Source of the DNA: Druceiella hillmani
Lineage: Eukaryota > Arthropoda > Insecta > Lepidoptera > Hepialidae
Direction: 5' to 3'
Assembly: GCA_039881145.1 (NCBI GenBank)
Contig: JAYKKI010000038.1
Location: 3,638,501-3,702,500, forward strand
DNA: 64,000 nt
Positions within the stretch are counted from its first letter, which is position 1. Each line of letters opens with the position of its first letter. Below, piece by piece: positions 50,725-62,304 of this stretch. Under the pieces are notes generated by a model, which made no database searches, was not told where the DNA came from, and was given only the letters and a program-made list of their open reading frames with translations. A program made the translations under genes and the position numbers.

Positions 50725-52760
50725 TTGTCCCACATGATTATAGAAGTTTCCTGTGGCCCATTTTATCGAATTGAGCAGATGGATTCCTGTTGAAGTGAGA
50801 CATTTAATGGTAATTTAAATGTGGAAAGAACCATTTTACTACCATTTATAGAAGTGGCGGCAATTCCGGAAGAAGTTATTGCAAGCTTTCCTGTTCACCT
50901 AATTGTCGCAAGTATTAAGTTAATCAAAAAGAAAAAGAATGAATTTTACCTCGAGCATCAATGAATAATAGTTTGCTTTTATTAATGCCGACACTGCCTG
51001 TTATAGTGTCATATGTGGGCCCTTTGTCTGGAACTAGATTACGTAAATAGAGACATAGTTAGCCAATTTCACGGAGTCGTGATTGTCTTCATGGTATTCT
51101 TAAAGAATCTGTATATCCTTTCTAGCTAATGCTAATAGCTCAGGCCAAAATCTGCTTAAGTTTTTTCACTCAATACAAATACTTTGCCTTCAATTTGCAT
51201 AAGACCTTCATTAAAAATATTGTCTGAAAAATGTATACTCATATCATTACGTTCCTCTTACACTCTGAAGAGTATGTTTTCTCATAAATCTTTGTTAAAT
51301 GTTTCTTATATCTTTAACGGATCTGGAGGCTATATGTGGTATTGTTATGGGCTATTGTGTTGATCCAGTGTTTATAATTATCTATAAGTCCATGTTCTTT
51401 TCGTACTGACTTGTACATGGGTATAATTGTTCTGTTAACTGTTGGCAAGTGTTTAAAAGAACTTTTCCCACTGATATGATTTAAAAGTATACTTGAATGA
51501 AAACATTTGCTTTAGCTTGGGTGAATGATGTACATCCTCCCAAATGCTGTCTTTTTTGATGTCAAATCCATTCACATTTTGTCCTCTTTTTCATTGTGAA
51601 AAGTTGTTATCTGCCAAGTATTAAGTTACTTTTATTAATGCCGACACTAGTAATGAGGTACTTCGGTATATAATAAGATTCTTATAAAGTCATCTCCTCT
51701 ACATAATTTTAAAAATGCTGTGCGTGTTGTGGCAGGTAAGCTTTCGACTCGTAAATTATTTTCTGTAAAATAAACTCTTTATCCATTTTCAAGGTGCTCC
51801 GCTAAATGTATTACTGTTGGATACCTTTCATGAATATAAAACCTGTAATTCCTCCGAATGGCTTCAGATGTACTAATATAGAGGTCATTCAAATAAGTTT
51901 CGATTTCATAGCTATTTTTCCTACAGAAACAGTGGTTTAGTCTAATCCCTCATTAATATATTTGCTTGCACTAAATGGCAGTATTCAACATTAACATGAG
52001 CATTAAAATACCTTTTCAATGCAGAAGAATAAGGGACAACCCATCTGTTATCTATTGTGGGTTACTATCCTCGAACATTGGTATTTTTCGGTGCAAATAC
52101 CGTTTGCCATTCGTGGAGCGGACACGTTATATTCTTTATATGGAATATAAATAATATTTTTTACCACTATGTAAGGTAAATTAGGAAATATTCAGAATCT
52201 GGTAGCTCAGCTAATATCAAGTAATCAATCTCATTAGGCTGTACTTTAGTTTGTAATCATTGTAGATTATGTACGTGAGGTAACCCTTTTCTTGCCATTC
52301 TACACTAAATTTATATTTAGTCTTACCAAATATACTCATTTTTTAAGAAGTTTGATGAAAGACTTAACTTTTAAATTAGAAACATATGCTATTATGTTGT
52401 TTCTATGGTAAGATTTTAGTCCAGGAATAAATTTAGCTTTTAATTGCTTATAAAGGTATAAACAGGCTTTTATATCATGTTATTTTTTATTACATGTAAA
52501 GGTAATAAATAAGTCTGGTCTGCCAAAATTTCTAACATTCGTCATTGCTTCCTGAGTTGTTTTGTGCATGTACCTCGATGATCCTACGAATGTTGAAGGT
52601 AAAATGATATATTGACTAATATTTTGAGAAGCAATATTTTTATTGTGATTCATTGCATCTCACAAGTGAACATAATTCTTAGAACTTATTATTATTTTAT
52701 TTCTGCGAATATAATCTAATCTATTTGTTATTATTTTAGCCATCATAACGACACAGTGTT
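50725..52760 (-). mobile_element. Decayed Helitron: Rep (Helitron_like_N) and PIF1-type helicase
   Basis: Read from 52,760 downward in shifting frames. NRLDYIRRNK and QYIILPSTFVGSSRYMH, then NFGRPDLFITFTCN, are the signature start of the Helitron_like_N (Rep) domain. NRWVVPYS, NAHVNVEYC, IHERYPTVIHLAEHLENG and DDFIRILLYTEVPHY are the following conserved Rep blocks. YLRNLVPDKGPTYDTI leads into the helicase. The P-loop is lost (FIDARGKIHSF where GGTGKT is expected). SSGIAATSINGS and STFKLPLNVS are PIF1 helicase motifs, ending at IIMWDK (motif II region, about 50,740). More than ten stops or shifts make it inactive. The N-terminal part lies beyond the inserted LINE, at 55.9-56.9 kb. Confidence 0.85.
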
Positions 52761-52800
52761 GTTTTTTTTAAGTATTTATTCTTTACAATGCTGTTCCAAA

Positions 52801-52851
52801 AAACATTCAACAAATAGTCATGTTATATACATGACTATTTGTTGAATGTTT
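52801..52851. repeat. Perfect 22-bp hairpin at the Helitron/LINE junction
   Basis: 52801-52822 (aaacattcaacaaatagtca then tg) is the exact reverse complement of 52830-52851, with a 7-nt loop ttatata. It lies between the Rep start and the 3' end of the LINE, so it may mark the insertion junction. Confidence 0.85.
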
Positions 52852-55020
52852 GGAGGACCTTTGGTTTGGAGGGTAACGTGTTCACTAATAAAATTTATCT
52901 GTTACATGTATCCAGGAGCTCTTCTTTTCAATCGTGTGAATTTGGAGTCACCATGCATTAACTGTGCAGCAACTATGTTTGGATGATTGACTATTCTTTT
53001 TTTGTGGGTTTTTATAGAGTGTTGTATCTCCTCCTTGATAGATCGGATTTTAAGATCATGATGCAGCTGTTGGTTGGTTATAAATCATGAAGTGTTAGTA
53101 ACCAGTCTGAGAATTTCGGACTGAAACCACTGTAGAATTTCTATATTTCAATTTGGTGCCCCATAATTGGATGCCATAGGTCCATATTGGTTTAAGGATG
53201 CATTTGTATAGGAGCAGTATATTCTCGAGTGAAATTTGGGAATTGTTGTTGAGGAGCCTACCTAAAAATTGATGCTAAAGCAGCTGTATCGTCTGCAAAA
53301 ATACCTATTATGGTTCCAGTAGTCAGGGGCAAGTCCGAGGTAAAAAAAAATTACAGAGTTGGGACCAGAACGCTACTTCAGTAAACATTCTATGTAGATT
53401 TGTAATTTCTTTTCCCTATCTCACACAGAAGAGTCTTTCCGAGCGGTAAAATTTTAGGAAATTGAAATAGTTGGTTGGTAGCTAGATCGCGATCGAATGA
53501 TTGGGATATGTCAAGGAAGAAAGCCAAGTATTTCTTTTTTTCGAAGCTCCTGTGGATTTCTTCTGCAAGTCAATGGACCTGTTCGATGGTGTCACGATTA
53601 TCTCTGAATCCAAATTAATGGTCAGGAATTATTTGGAATTCCACAATTACGGAATTCTAGCGTTTTAAAAAGGGGACTTCCATAACTCTCGATACTATGG
53701 GCAGCAGACTAATAGGTCGATAAGATGACACCTATTCGGGCAGTTTTCTGGGCTTAAGTATCATTAATATCTGGGCCACTTTCCACTGTTGCAGGAAGAT
53801 GCCTCTTGTTAGCATGCAGTTGAACAGTTTGGTCAAATACATAATCGCTACTACGGGGAGTTCGTGTCGCTTTCTTTAGGTTAAGCTTTCTTACTGCTGC
53901 TAAGACCTCATTTTTTGTGAACTTTTTAAAAGGCAAATCGAGTTGGAATGGTTCTTCAAGGCTCTTAAGGACTTTTTTATTATGTGATTCTGATACATCT
54001 TCCATATTATTTGCTACGAAGACTTCTTCAAGATGTGAAGCGTAAGCTTCGCCCTTCCCTCTGTCACTTTTAATCCAAGTGCCATCCTTTTTACGAATCG
54101 GTGGATTGAACGTGGTCGGTCTTTTTAATTGTTTCAGTGGCTATTCACTCACACAGTGGCTATTCACTCTGGAAAGCCACGGTCCGGATCCAGATTTTAA
54201 ATAAAATTGAACATTCCCGTTGTCTTCAGTTCTGGATTTGTCTGCTGGATATCTAGTTATGTGCCACTTTTTGCGAGCTCTTCGTTTTTTGTTTAGTAGT
54301 CCTCTGACTGTAATTTTTCAAATTTCTTAATAATCGGTGTGCTATCACAAGCAGCGTTTTGGATACATTCATTGAAGTGTTCTACTACTGACATAACCTC
54401 GTATTCAGATTTGGGAGGTAATTTTGTGTTTAATGTAGAGTCCACCAGAGTGCAGAACAGCTCCCAATTTGTATGCAATCAGCTTGCATGCCAGTTGTGT
54501 CATCTAGGTTAGACAGCGATTGCGATCTTGTCCCATTAAATAAGAAGGGGTGAAAGACTTGTGTTAATTGTTTGTTGATTGGTTTATTTTTAGTTGGTGG
54601 TTTTTTAGTTGACTGCCTTGTTGTTCCCATGAGTAGGGTCGATAAAACAGGTCACACATGAGGTGACGCCCATTCTCATTTGAAGGCACTGTACAACAAT
54701 GTTAGCCAGGTTCATTGAGGTTGGCATTTAGAACTGATATCCCATCAGCTATTCATCCTTTTGGCACGTTTCCCACGATAGAATTGGGGCAATATAACCG
54801 GCCGGCAAAGCCAAGGCCTCCACTCTTGCAGAACATGAGTTTACGGGTTGGGGGATCATTTCCTATCTCCCTAGTTTAAGCATTAGCTAGTCAGGTTAAT
54901 CAAACGCCACCTGGGACTCAGTGTTGTTACTTGTTTGGTACCACCCAGGGGACACGTGTAGGGTGGGTCTAGGAATTTATGGTAAATCCTAAGGACACAA
55001 GTAAATTCATCCCCCGAAAT
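52852..55020 (-). mobile_element. Dead jockey-group non-LTR retrotransposon (LINE)
   Basis: Reverse-transcriptase blocks occur in order on the minus strand. LPFKKFTKNEVLAAVRKLN lies at about 53,890-53,950. YRPISLLPIVSRVME is at about 53,680-53,735. FGFRDNRDTIEQVH is at about 53,580-53,625. FLDISQSFDR follows at about 53,490-53,520, with the catalytic Asp of motif A. GIFADDTAALAS carries an intact F-A-D-D box at about 53,280-53,315. Upstream, about 54,300-54,640, is the linker between endonuclease and RT; residues farther upstream (to about 55,020) include a GC-rich stretch typical of the 5' half. Many stops and frame changes make it dead. It lies inside the Helitron, in the same orientation, and so inserted later. 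The 5' end is not sharply defined. Confidence 0.8.
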
Positions 55021-55879
55021 TTGTTAAGAAATTTTGTTTTCCCACAGTATTGCTTAAGCAAATTTTTGTAATGATGCATAGTATTAAAGCTATCTGACTT
55101 TAGGTATTCACTGATTATGTAAATGTAGAATCGCACACACGCCATTCTCCTATTTCGTGGAGAATTTCGCTGTGGAATAGTCTTCTCCCTTTGTAAAAAT
55201 TAATGATCTAGGCAACTCTGAAACTCGTGTCACTTGTGTATAGGGACAATGCAACACTATATTTCTGGGGTCTTTATCTTTATTATCTTAAAGTATTACG
55301 AATTCATTCATTATAGGACCAATGTATTGTCCTTTATGTTAATTAGCTGAACGTTTATCTGCATGTATTATGGTTTGTAAATTCTATCATTTTGAATTAT
55401 TATCTACGTTTTTGGTTGCTTGAAGCTGTGCAATTAATGCCATGTTAATATTGGGTGCTGATTGGGTGATCTTGATTCAAGGGAAAGTATATTTGTAAAT
55501 ACTGAGGTCAAGTGGTTAACTTGTCCATGTACTTTAAATGCAGACATAAATTTCCTTAACATCAAATATGATATGATGATATGATGGTTTGAAATAAGGT
55601 CCATCTGATATTATTTACGAAACGTGCTGAGAATGGATGTCTATCTTGTAATAAATGTTTAATAAGTTGTGGTGGTTCAGGAATATCAAACGAAACTGCC
55701 TTGCCAGCAGTGCAACATAATCTACTGGGCCCACCATTTCATTTCGTTGATTTGCATTTTAGGCATTTTTTTTTCATTTTGCTAATCTATATTCCTTTGT
55801 ACTGCGATAATCTTAGGTTTATAATTAAAGGTGGATCTTCGTCCATGTATATTTTCTTTAACAATGGACATGTATTCCT
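55021..55879. other. Probable Helitron interior, degraded
   Basis: Lies between the LINE and the 15-residue repeats. No conserved block could be recognised; assignment rests on position only. Confidence 0.3.
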
Positions 55880-56105
55880 TAATTTACCTAGTTGTTGCTG
55901 TCCTATGGAGTTCAGGATATTGTTTTTTTGATATTTCATCACTGCTGTCCGGTGCAACTCTGGATTATTTTTTTGGATATTTTGACACCACCACCCTGTG
56001 TATTTCTAAATTATTTTCCAGGTATTTTAAGACTGCGACTCTGTATACCTCAGGATAATTTATTGAAACTTTGCTACATTAGATTGGTGAATATCAAAAA
56101 TAACA
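55880..56105 (-). repeat. 45-bp coding repeats (15-residue units), Helitron N-terminal region
   Basis: On the minus strand four to five 45-46-bp units follow one another, for example NYPEVYRVAVLKYLE, NNLEIHRVVVSKYPK and NNPELHRTAVMKYQK. The consensus is N-x-P-E-x-H-R-x-A-V-x-K-Y-x-x. One unit-to-unit frame slip and a terminal stop (TTR*) show decay. Basic PE-x-HR repeats of this kind suit a nucleic-acid-binding spacer N-terminal to the Rep domain, an inference from position. Confidence 0.8.
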
Positions 56106-56361
56106 CCTGGGTTATTTTTGTTATACTTATTGGCAGGCTTCTTTGAGTTATTTATGTGTCGCAGCCGCATTTTTTAGGATTATTGGGAGAAAGTGGGAAA
56201 GAGTCATTTTGGGAGTTGAAATATGAAAAGAAATATGTAAAACAATAAAGTCAGGTAAGTTTAATTTATAATGAGGATTAGTGGAGATCCGCAAAGCTTC
56301 ATTTTCCAAATCTGTAAATGACAATGAAGTAGTAGTGGTAAATTTACTTGAGTAGAACCTA

Positions 56362-56412
56362 GGGTGGTGACACAAAACCACTTTAGTGGTGACACTAAAG
56401 TGGTGACACAAA
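56362..56412. repeat. Short tandem motif gtggtgacac x3
   Basis: The decamer gtggtgacac occurs three times within about 50 bp, immediately 3' of the OTU fragment (minus-strand sense). Confidence 0.8.
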
Positions 56413-56866
56413 GTTCAAGTTATAGTCAGTATCAGAGTAGGCCGGCAAAGTTTTACCTTGTAAATAGTTTGGCAAATAAACATCAAAACGTCCAGTAGAT
56501 AAATCATGTGAAAAGTGTAACCTACCAATAGGATTGCCTTCTTTACCAAAAGCGACGTAAAGCTTGCTATTGTGATATACATCAAAAACATAAGCAAATA
56601 GTTGTGCAATAGCATGCAATTCGCACAAACCACCGTAAGTGTGTGCTAAGGATACATTCATTTAATATAAATCAGGGACTCATATAATAATTATTGTTCA
56701 GAGGGCGAGTCATTATTGAAAAATTGTTCAAATATAAAACCACATATTCCACTATTTCCTCTCTGATCTCCCTAGCCATCACCTGAGTATCATATAGCGG
56801 GTAGAAGAGTGTTCGGAAGCAGCACACTAATAGAACCCACAGCATGAGATATTTCATTTCCATATA
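56395..56866 (-). mobile_element. OTU-type cysteine protease remnant, likely of the Helitron
   Basis: OTU proteases are deubiquitinase-type enzymes carried by some animal Helitrons. In the first frame (56,863 down to 56,672) VCCFRTLFYPLYDTQ aligns with the catalytic-Cys block (GNCLFRALS), and AREIREEIVEYVVLYLNNF with the helix that follows it (IRxEIVxYVxxNWxxF). After a frameshift and stop at about 56,665, SLAHTYGGLCELHAIAQLF matches the W-G-G-x-x-E-L-x-A-L-A block and GRFDVYLP the C-terminal His block. The catalytic His (G-H-x-D) is replaced by Arg, so the protease is inactive as well as frameshifted. It has the same orientation as the Rep/helicase remnant, with the 15-residue repeats between them. 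A different OTU-bearing element is possible. Confidence 0.72.
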
Positions 56867-57855
56867 CGTTTAACGCTTCTTTAATCATTTTTTAACTTGT
56901 TCTGTATTTCACACATTTACGAATTATAATTAATCAGTGTAACAAATTATGCTGAAACAAACAACAAAAATTTACAAAAACAAATAACAAGAAACAACCA
57001 CCGATCAGACATACTCTAATTTGATTCAACTGGTTGTTATATTTTGAAAAGCACAAAACGATAGCTATTTTAATTTTTCCTGTGGCACCATGTATTGAAT
57101 ATTGATGAAATTAATCAAATGTTTGGTTATGAATCATGCATATAAAATATTGTTGAATTTATGTACTGTATGGTAAACATTTACTATTCCACTTTTATAT
57201 TTGCAACAAAACTAAAAACATGCCTCTTCATCTTCGCGAATTAGTGTAGGTGATTTATATGAGTGACCTCAAATAACTACAAACGAGACAAGATATGAGA
57301 AAGATGCCCGCAATCGACAATTACACAAAAACCATTAGGGTTACAGAAAAACTGTCAAGGGTAGTATTTATGCACATTAAATTACCTACAAAATAAGACC
57401 AATTTCATTATTTAATACTAAAAGTTTTCGAACCATTCAGACATCACAAGAAAACAATTTTTGTACAGAAATTTGCAATTTTTGTTAAGTTTGTTCTAAA
57501 ACATTCAAAGATAAGATCAAATATCCAATACACGGAATATTCCTCATTTATTATACTCCAAAATATAACATATTTCATTTACGTAGTTCGTACACATACA
57601 TGTTCTCCTGTATGTGTCAATGTAATGTCGTTTTTGTTGTACACATTAAATTAGTTCACAGAAATCTAATTTTCAGCTTAAGGATTCCTTAGTGTCTTAA
57701 TCTCTAGGTCCACTGGTTTAGGTCTAACTAGTTTATTCTTTTTTACACCCATAGGGATGATTTTCCAAACACGCTAACATTTAAACAAAATAATATTTAA
57801 TATTTAAATATTCAATTTCATGTGTCTCACTTCAAGGCTGATGGACTTCTATAAT
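56867..57855. other. AT-rich spacer
   Basis: A 9-bp hairpin acacataca / tgtatgtgt lies near 57,590-57,616. No other feature. Confidence 0.4.
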
Positions 57856-57928
57856 TGATGAACTTCTATGGTTGAATTTCCAAAAATCCTTTTGGGAATT
57901 TTGGAAATTCAGCCATAGAAGTTCATCA
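57856..57928. repeat. 30-bp inverted repeat with 13-nt loop
   Basis: 57856-57885 (tgatgaacttctatggttga...) pairs with 57899-57928 with one mismatch. Probably a small MITE relic. Confidence 0.85.
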
Positions 57929-59040
57929 TAAATAAGTTTGGCCCGGTGTTAATGAGTCAGTTAATCATTCAGTTAGGAGTTCTCTCTTTATTATATTAGT
58001 ATGAATTATAATTTGACATAACATAAACTCGGATAGCTCAATATTTAAAACATAAAAAGTAGCTGAGTTTACTAGCGGATCAAGTTTGATTCATGATGAT
58101 TTATTTATCAAATTTTTATTTGATTTATTGCTTAAATGGCAATTGAAAATAATATGTAAAAAGTGTAAATTATTAAATATAGTCTAACACTTATGTAATT
58201 TTTTTGCAGTAAAAGGGTAAAAGGTTGTGTAAAGAATTGTAAATTATTTATTATTAGTAAATATTTTAAATATTCTAACAACTTGTCGCTTTTGCATTAA
58301 AATCATTTATTTATTTATATCATTTATTTATTATGGTGAACAATGAAATTACACTACAAAAATGAATTGTAATTTCATTGTTTCATTATAAATTTCAAAT
58401 TAACAATTAAACTTAATTTTTTAAAGAAAACTTTTAATTTTTTTGTACTACATTTAATTAAAATTATAAATAACATAAAGTTCAAAGCTGTGAAGGAATT
58501 TTTAGAATTGCCTAAATACTTTATTTCAGACACAGCATATATAAATAATTAATGTTCTACAATGAAACTGGAAAAAGTAGAGTACTTATATATTCAATAC
58601 TGTCTATCTATATTGTATGTCTCTAATATATTAACAGTTTAACTCAGAAATTTTATTCAGATAAATTGATTAGAAAGAAATGTTGTGATACTTTGATTAA
58701 TACTTTTTTTTTTACATAAATTTGTTATATACTAATTGGAATATTGTTAATAATCGTTACTGTGAAACATAAAAGTTATGAAAGTGGGATTAAAATTGAA
58801 ACTTGAGATACTGAATACTTTTTCAAAATATTTATTAATTACTAGTGATCACCTAGTGGTTGAAATTCGACTGTAATTCTTTAACTTTTTAAGTTTGAAC
58901 GTTATTGAGGTTCCTTGTGAAAGAGTATAGTCTATAAACATTGCATTGCATACATACATCATTAGCATGTGTTGTTCGCATTATTTCCCTGTAATAAATA
59001 TGAAATTTAAGATTTAATGTTAGTGACAGATGAAAAAAAA
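57929..59040. other. AT-rich spacer
   Basis: Contains a perfect 15-bp inverted repeat, aacaatgaaattaca (58339-58353) with tgtaatttcattgtt (58368-58382). No genes seen. Confidence 0.45.
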
Positions 59041-59300
59041 CCCATATAAACTTTAACTATGCCAAGTGTCACATTCCTCCGTGTCCGCACAATATCTTTT
59101 AAAAGTGGTACAAAATTTTCTCTTCACATATTAATATATATATATATATATATACAAATTTTAGCTTTCTGCCCTCCTCTACCATATAAACTTTAAATAT
59201 GCCAAATCTCATACTCCACCATGCGTGCAATATGCTTAAAAAGGGGCACAAAATATTCTCTTCAAATATTAATATATCAATAATAAAGAGAATAATTATA
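59041..59300. repeat. Diverged tandem duplication, 140-bp unit
   Basis: Copies start ccatataaactttaac (59042) and ccatataaactttaaa (59182); both continue with atgccaa, a Cys/His-free GC-rich patch, gcaatat/acaatat and ttctcttcaaatattaatat-like tails. The first copy has gained an (AT)n run at about 59,132-59,153. Confidence 0.8.
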
Positions 59301-59873
59301 CCTATGCATATGTATTGGTAAATCTGGGCTAATAATACGTATGTTTAGTATTAGTATAGTTATTCTGGAGATAAATATTTTATGTGTAGATATATGTAGT
59401 ACCGGTAGAATTAAGAATGTAAGAGTCTATTTCTAAACATGTAACATTGTTTATTTTATGTAAGATTTACAATATTTATAAACAAGTGGATACTATAATT
59501 AGAACAGGGTTTGAAAGTATAAAATGTAACATATCTTTTCAACCTTAAAGGGTATAAAAGGAAATCAAGTAGTTTTATTTACGATCCGACTTTTGTGTCG
59601 AGTTTGTCGTCAGTGCATTTTTCAGAAGTGATGCAATACCACAACTCTTCATGTTCCAGATATGTTTATACCGCAAATTGCCATATGCGATTTGCATCTG
59701 TGATTTGTGTGTGCGATTATCTCCAAAAATTACAATGTTTTTTTTATTTAAAGCAAAGTAAAAGTAATTTTATTGTGACGCAACTACTTTTGATGTTATG
59801 TTGGATTCCACAAGGGCGTCGACATTCTCCTTTGATGAATCCAATAAGTTTAACAAAACAACCCTAACAAATA

Positions 59874-59876
<3 letters not shown>
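59301..59876. other. Spacer
   Basis: The plus-strand frame at 59,595-59,867 has no recognised domain and I do not call it a gene. Confidence 0.4.
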
Positions 59877-59940
<64 letters not shown>

Positions 59941-59950
59941 ATATATATTT
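59877..59950. repeat. (AT)n microsatellite
   Basis: Alternating AT with one acatatacat interruption. Confidence 0.95.
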
Positions 59951-60281
59951 ATATTTGTTATTATTTTAAGCTTTTCTGAACACAAGATATTGAATGACTA
60001 CATAGGATTACATGCACTAACAAAATCGCATAATATATTTGCAATTTGCTCTAAAAAAATATTAAATATGCACTAAATATGTATCTTCAAAATGCCAATT
60101 TTATTTAATTTTTTGTTTATTTTTCAATCAATTATTCCAAGCAATAATTAATATATTACAAGCAATAATTAATTCTACAAACTACTACTAGTTGGTTGTT
60201 ATTATCATAACATAAAGAATGTGATGTGATAATTTAACATTAAAATCACACATAATTCCTGTGACAGTACACTATCATGTA

Positions 60282-61000
60282 TTTTTATAGATTATCTAGA
60301 ATAAATTTGTGATATTTGTCACTAAATATTAATTTGTAGGTCGAAAGTAACCTCTCTACGTCAATAGATGTCATTAGAGAAAATTTGAAATTTAGCGCCT
60401 TTTCCGGAGATATTTCTTGAGGTAGCATTTGAAATTTTTCTATAATCTTTATAGACTTACATAGAGGAGGGCTTTTTGTTTCCAATTTCTCTATAGTATC
60501 CGGTATGTTGTTAAAATGTGTTGTAATGAGAGTTATATTCTTTTTGATGGAAGCATCCTCAAATGCAAGCTTACATGAATTAATAGCAATGACCTCAAAA
60601 TTGTCAAATTGTCCATCTACTTGTTTTATGACCTCAAAATTCTCAGTTTAAAATAATACAGGTCCCAACCAAGTGTCTCATTATTTTATTATAGGTTCTG
60701 GGGGGTAGTGCTAGATTTGGCAGTCGCTCTTTATAAGCTTGCACACGTGATTGTGCTTTTAAAATCACTCTCTTTTACAGGAAATTAATTTATTGACATT
60801 CCCAAACTTTGACCTTACCTTTTCTGCAAGTTGATGGCTTCCGTGGGCTAAACAGGTGATGAATAATAATTTTTGGTTAAAATATTTTCAGTATTTAATC
60901 AGCTTTTATCATATATGGGAGCAGCATCAGAAATTTTTTCATCCATGGAGGAATTGGGAAACAATGTTTTAAGATCATAATTTATGGAAAAATAAATCAT
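60282..61000 (-). mobile_element. hAT-superfamily transposase remnant, C-terminal
   Basis: From about 61,000 downward, SMDEKISDAAPYMIKAD and then HQLAEKVRSKFGNVNKLIS and PPEPIIK match the central region of arthropod hAT-like (DUF659-type, RNase H fold) transposases. A continuous frame from about 60,650 to 60,282 holds FEVIAINSCKLAFEDASIKK and, near the end, SIDVERLLSTYKLIFSDKYH. That last block is the dimerisation segment (S-x-D-V-E-R-x-F-S-x-Y-K-x-I-L-S-D-R) of the family. Catalytic Asp residues were not located and the N-terminal BED finger is not seen. The GC-rich stretch at about 61,640-61,860 may be its 5' end. Inactive, because the upstream frames are broken. Confidence 0.7.
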
Positions 61001-62304
61001 TAAAATATGTAAGTAATATTTGAATGGTTTATTTTCATATGATTCTATAGGCAATTAAGCATGGAGTAGACGGCTCTTGGATTATTGTCTAACAATCAAA
61101 TTGGCCCACATGAATCTATCCTTTCATCAGCTGATATTGAAAGCAATTGTTTGAAAGATCTATGCGCATTTCACTTATTGCGTCTTCATAGATACTTGAC
61201 AAATAGTTTTTTTCAAAACACAGGTTTTTTCAAATATTATCTTAGTTGTACAGTGCTATATAAGAAATTTATGACATACTAGGTTATTCAATTGATGAAA
61301 TAGAATATTGTAAGCAACAAATAACTATCTTTAATTGAAATCTTTATTTAATACCGTTTTTAGAATCTGAAATTTGAGTCAATAAATGTTGGCGACTTGC
61401 AGTAGGTTTGTTTATTACTGTTACGTGGGAACCAGCACTCACATGTTAATCAATCTGTTATCTTTTTAAAGAAAGTATTCGCTTGTCACAAACCTTGCAG
61501 AAAATCACAATGCTATGAGTTGTAAATTGACCTGGGTATCCTTTAATCCAAGATTCCATTAATGTCTGGGAATTCTTTGTTAAAATGAAAACAAAACTTT
61601 TGTTCGTACATAACTGCAGACAAACAAATACTGGAGATAACTAAATGGATGCGCATACGTACACGTGAAGCAGAGAAGATATTATTGCCCTGTGCGCCCC
61701 CACAACTCGCCAACGCTCCCTGCTTGTCTCGTGTCTCTAGCATCGATCTATTATGTAGCTGTAGTTATGCAGACTGTGATTTATCACTGTTCCCACTAAA
61801 CGTTACACGCCTGCACGCCTCGCTTTTCGTCAAATTATGCATGATCGGCGAGAAAAAACGAAATTCTACAATAACGCTGTAAATACAGAGTTATATGTAT
61901 TTGTATTTTATGTAACTTTAACTCCATCGAAAATTTTGTTTTATTTGTACAAGTCAATGGACTAAGCAAAAATAAAATCAATGAACCCATGGATGCAAAA
62001 ACATTTTATACTTACAACTTACTTAGAGATATATACTCACAAATAGCTGACTGCATTTTCTAATTTGAGCAATTCAGCTGTTGGTGTAGTCGAGAAATGT
62101 TAGACCAATATTAAATACAATGTAAAAGAATTTTAACAACTGTAAATAGCACAATTGAACAAATATTGGTAGCATCTTACATTAATTAGCTCTTCACATG
62201 GAAGAAAACAACACTTATAATAATATTTATAAAAACCGTTTTCAGTTAATCTCTAGCATTTGAGGTGATGACTATTTTATGATCTGATTTTAAATTTTAT
62301 ATCA
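61001..62304. other. Spacer, partly transposon-derived
   Basis: About 61,640-61,860 is conspicuously GC-rich (cgcatacgtacacgtg, cacgcctgcacgcctcgc) and resembles a transposon end or promoter; the open frames across it have no domain. The rest is AT-rich and featureless. Confidence 0.35.
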
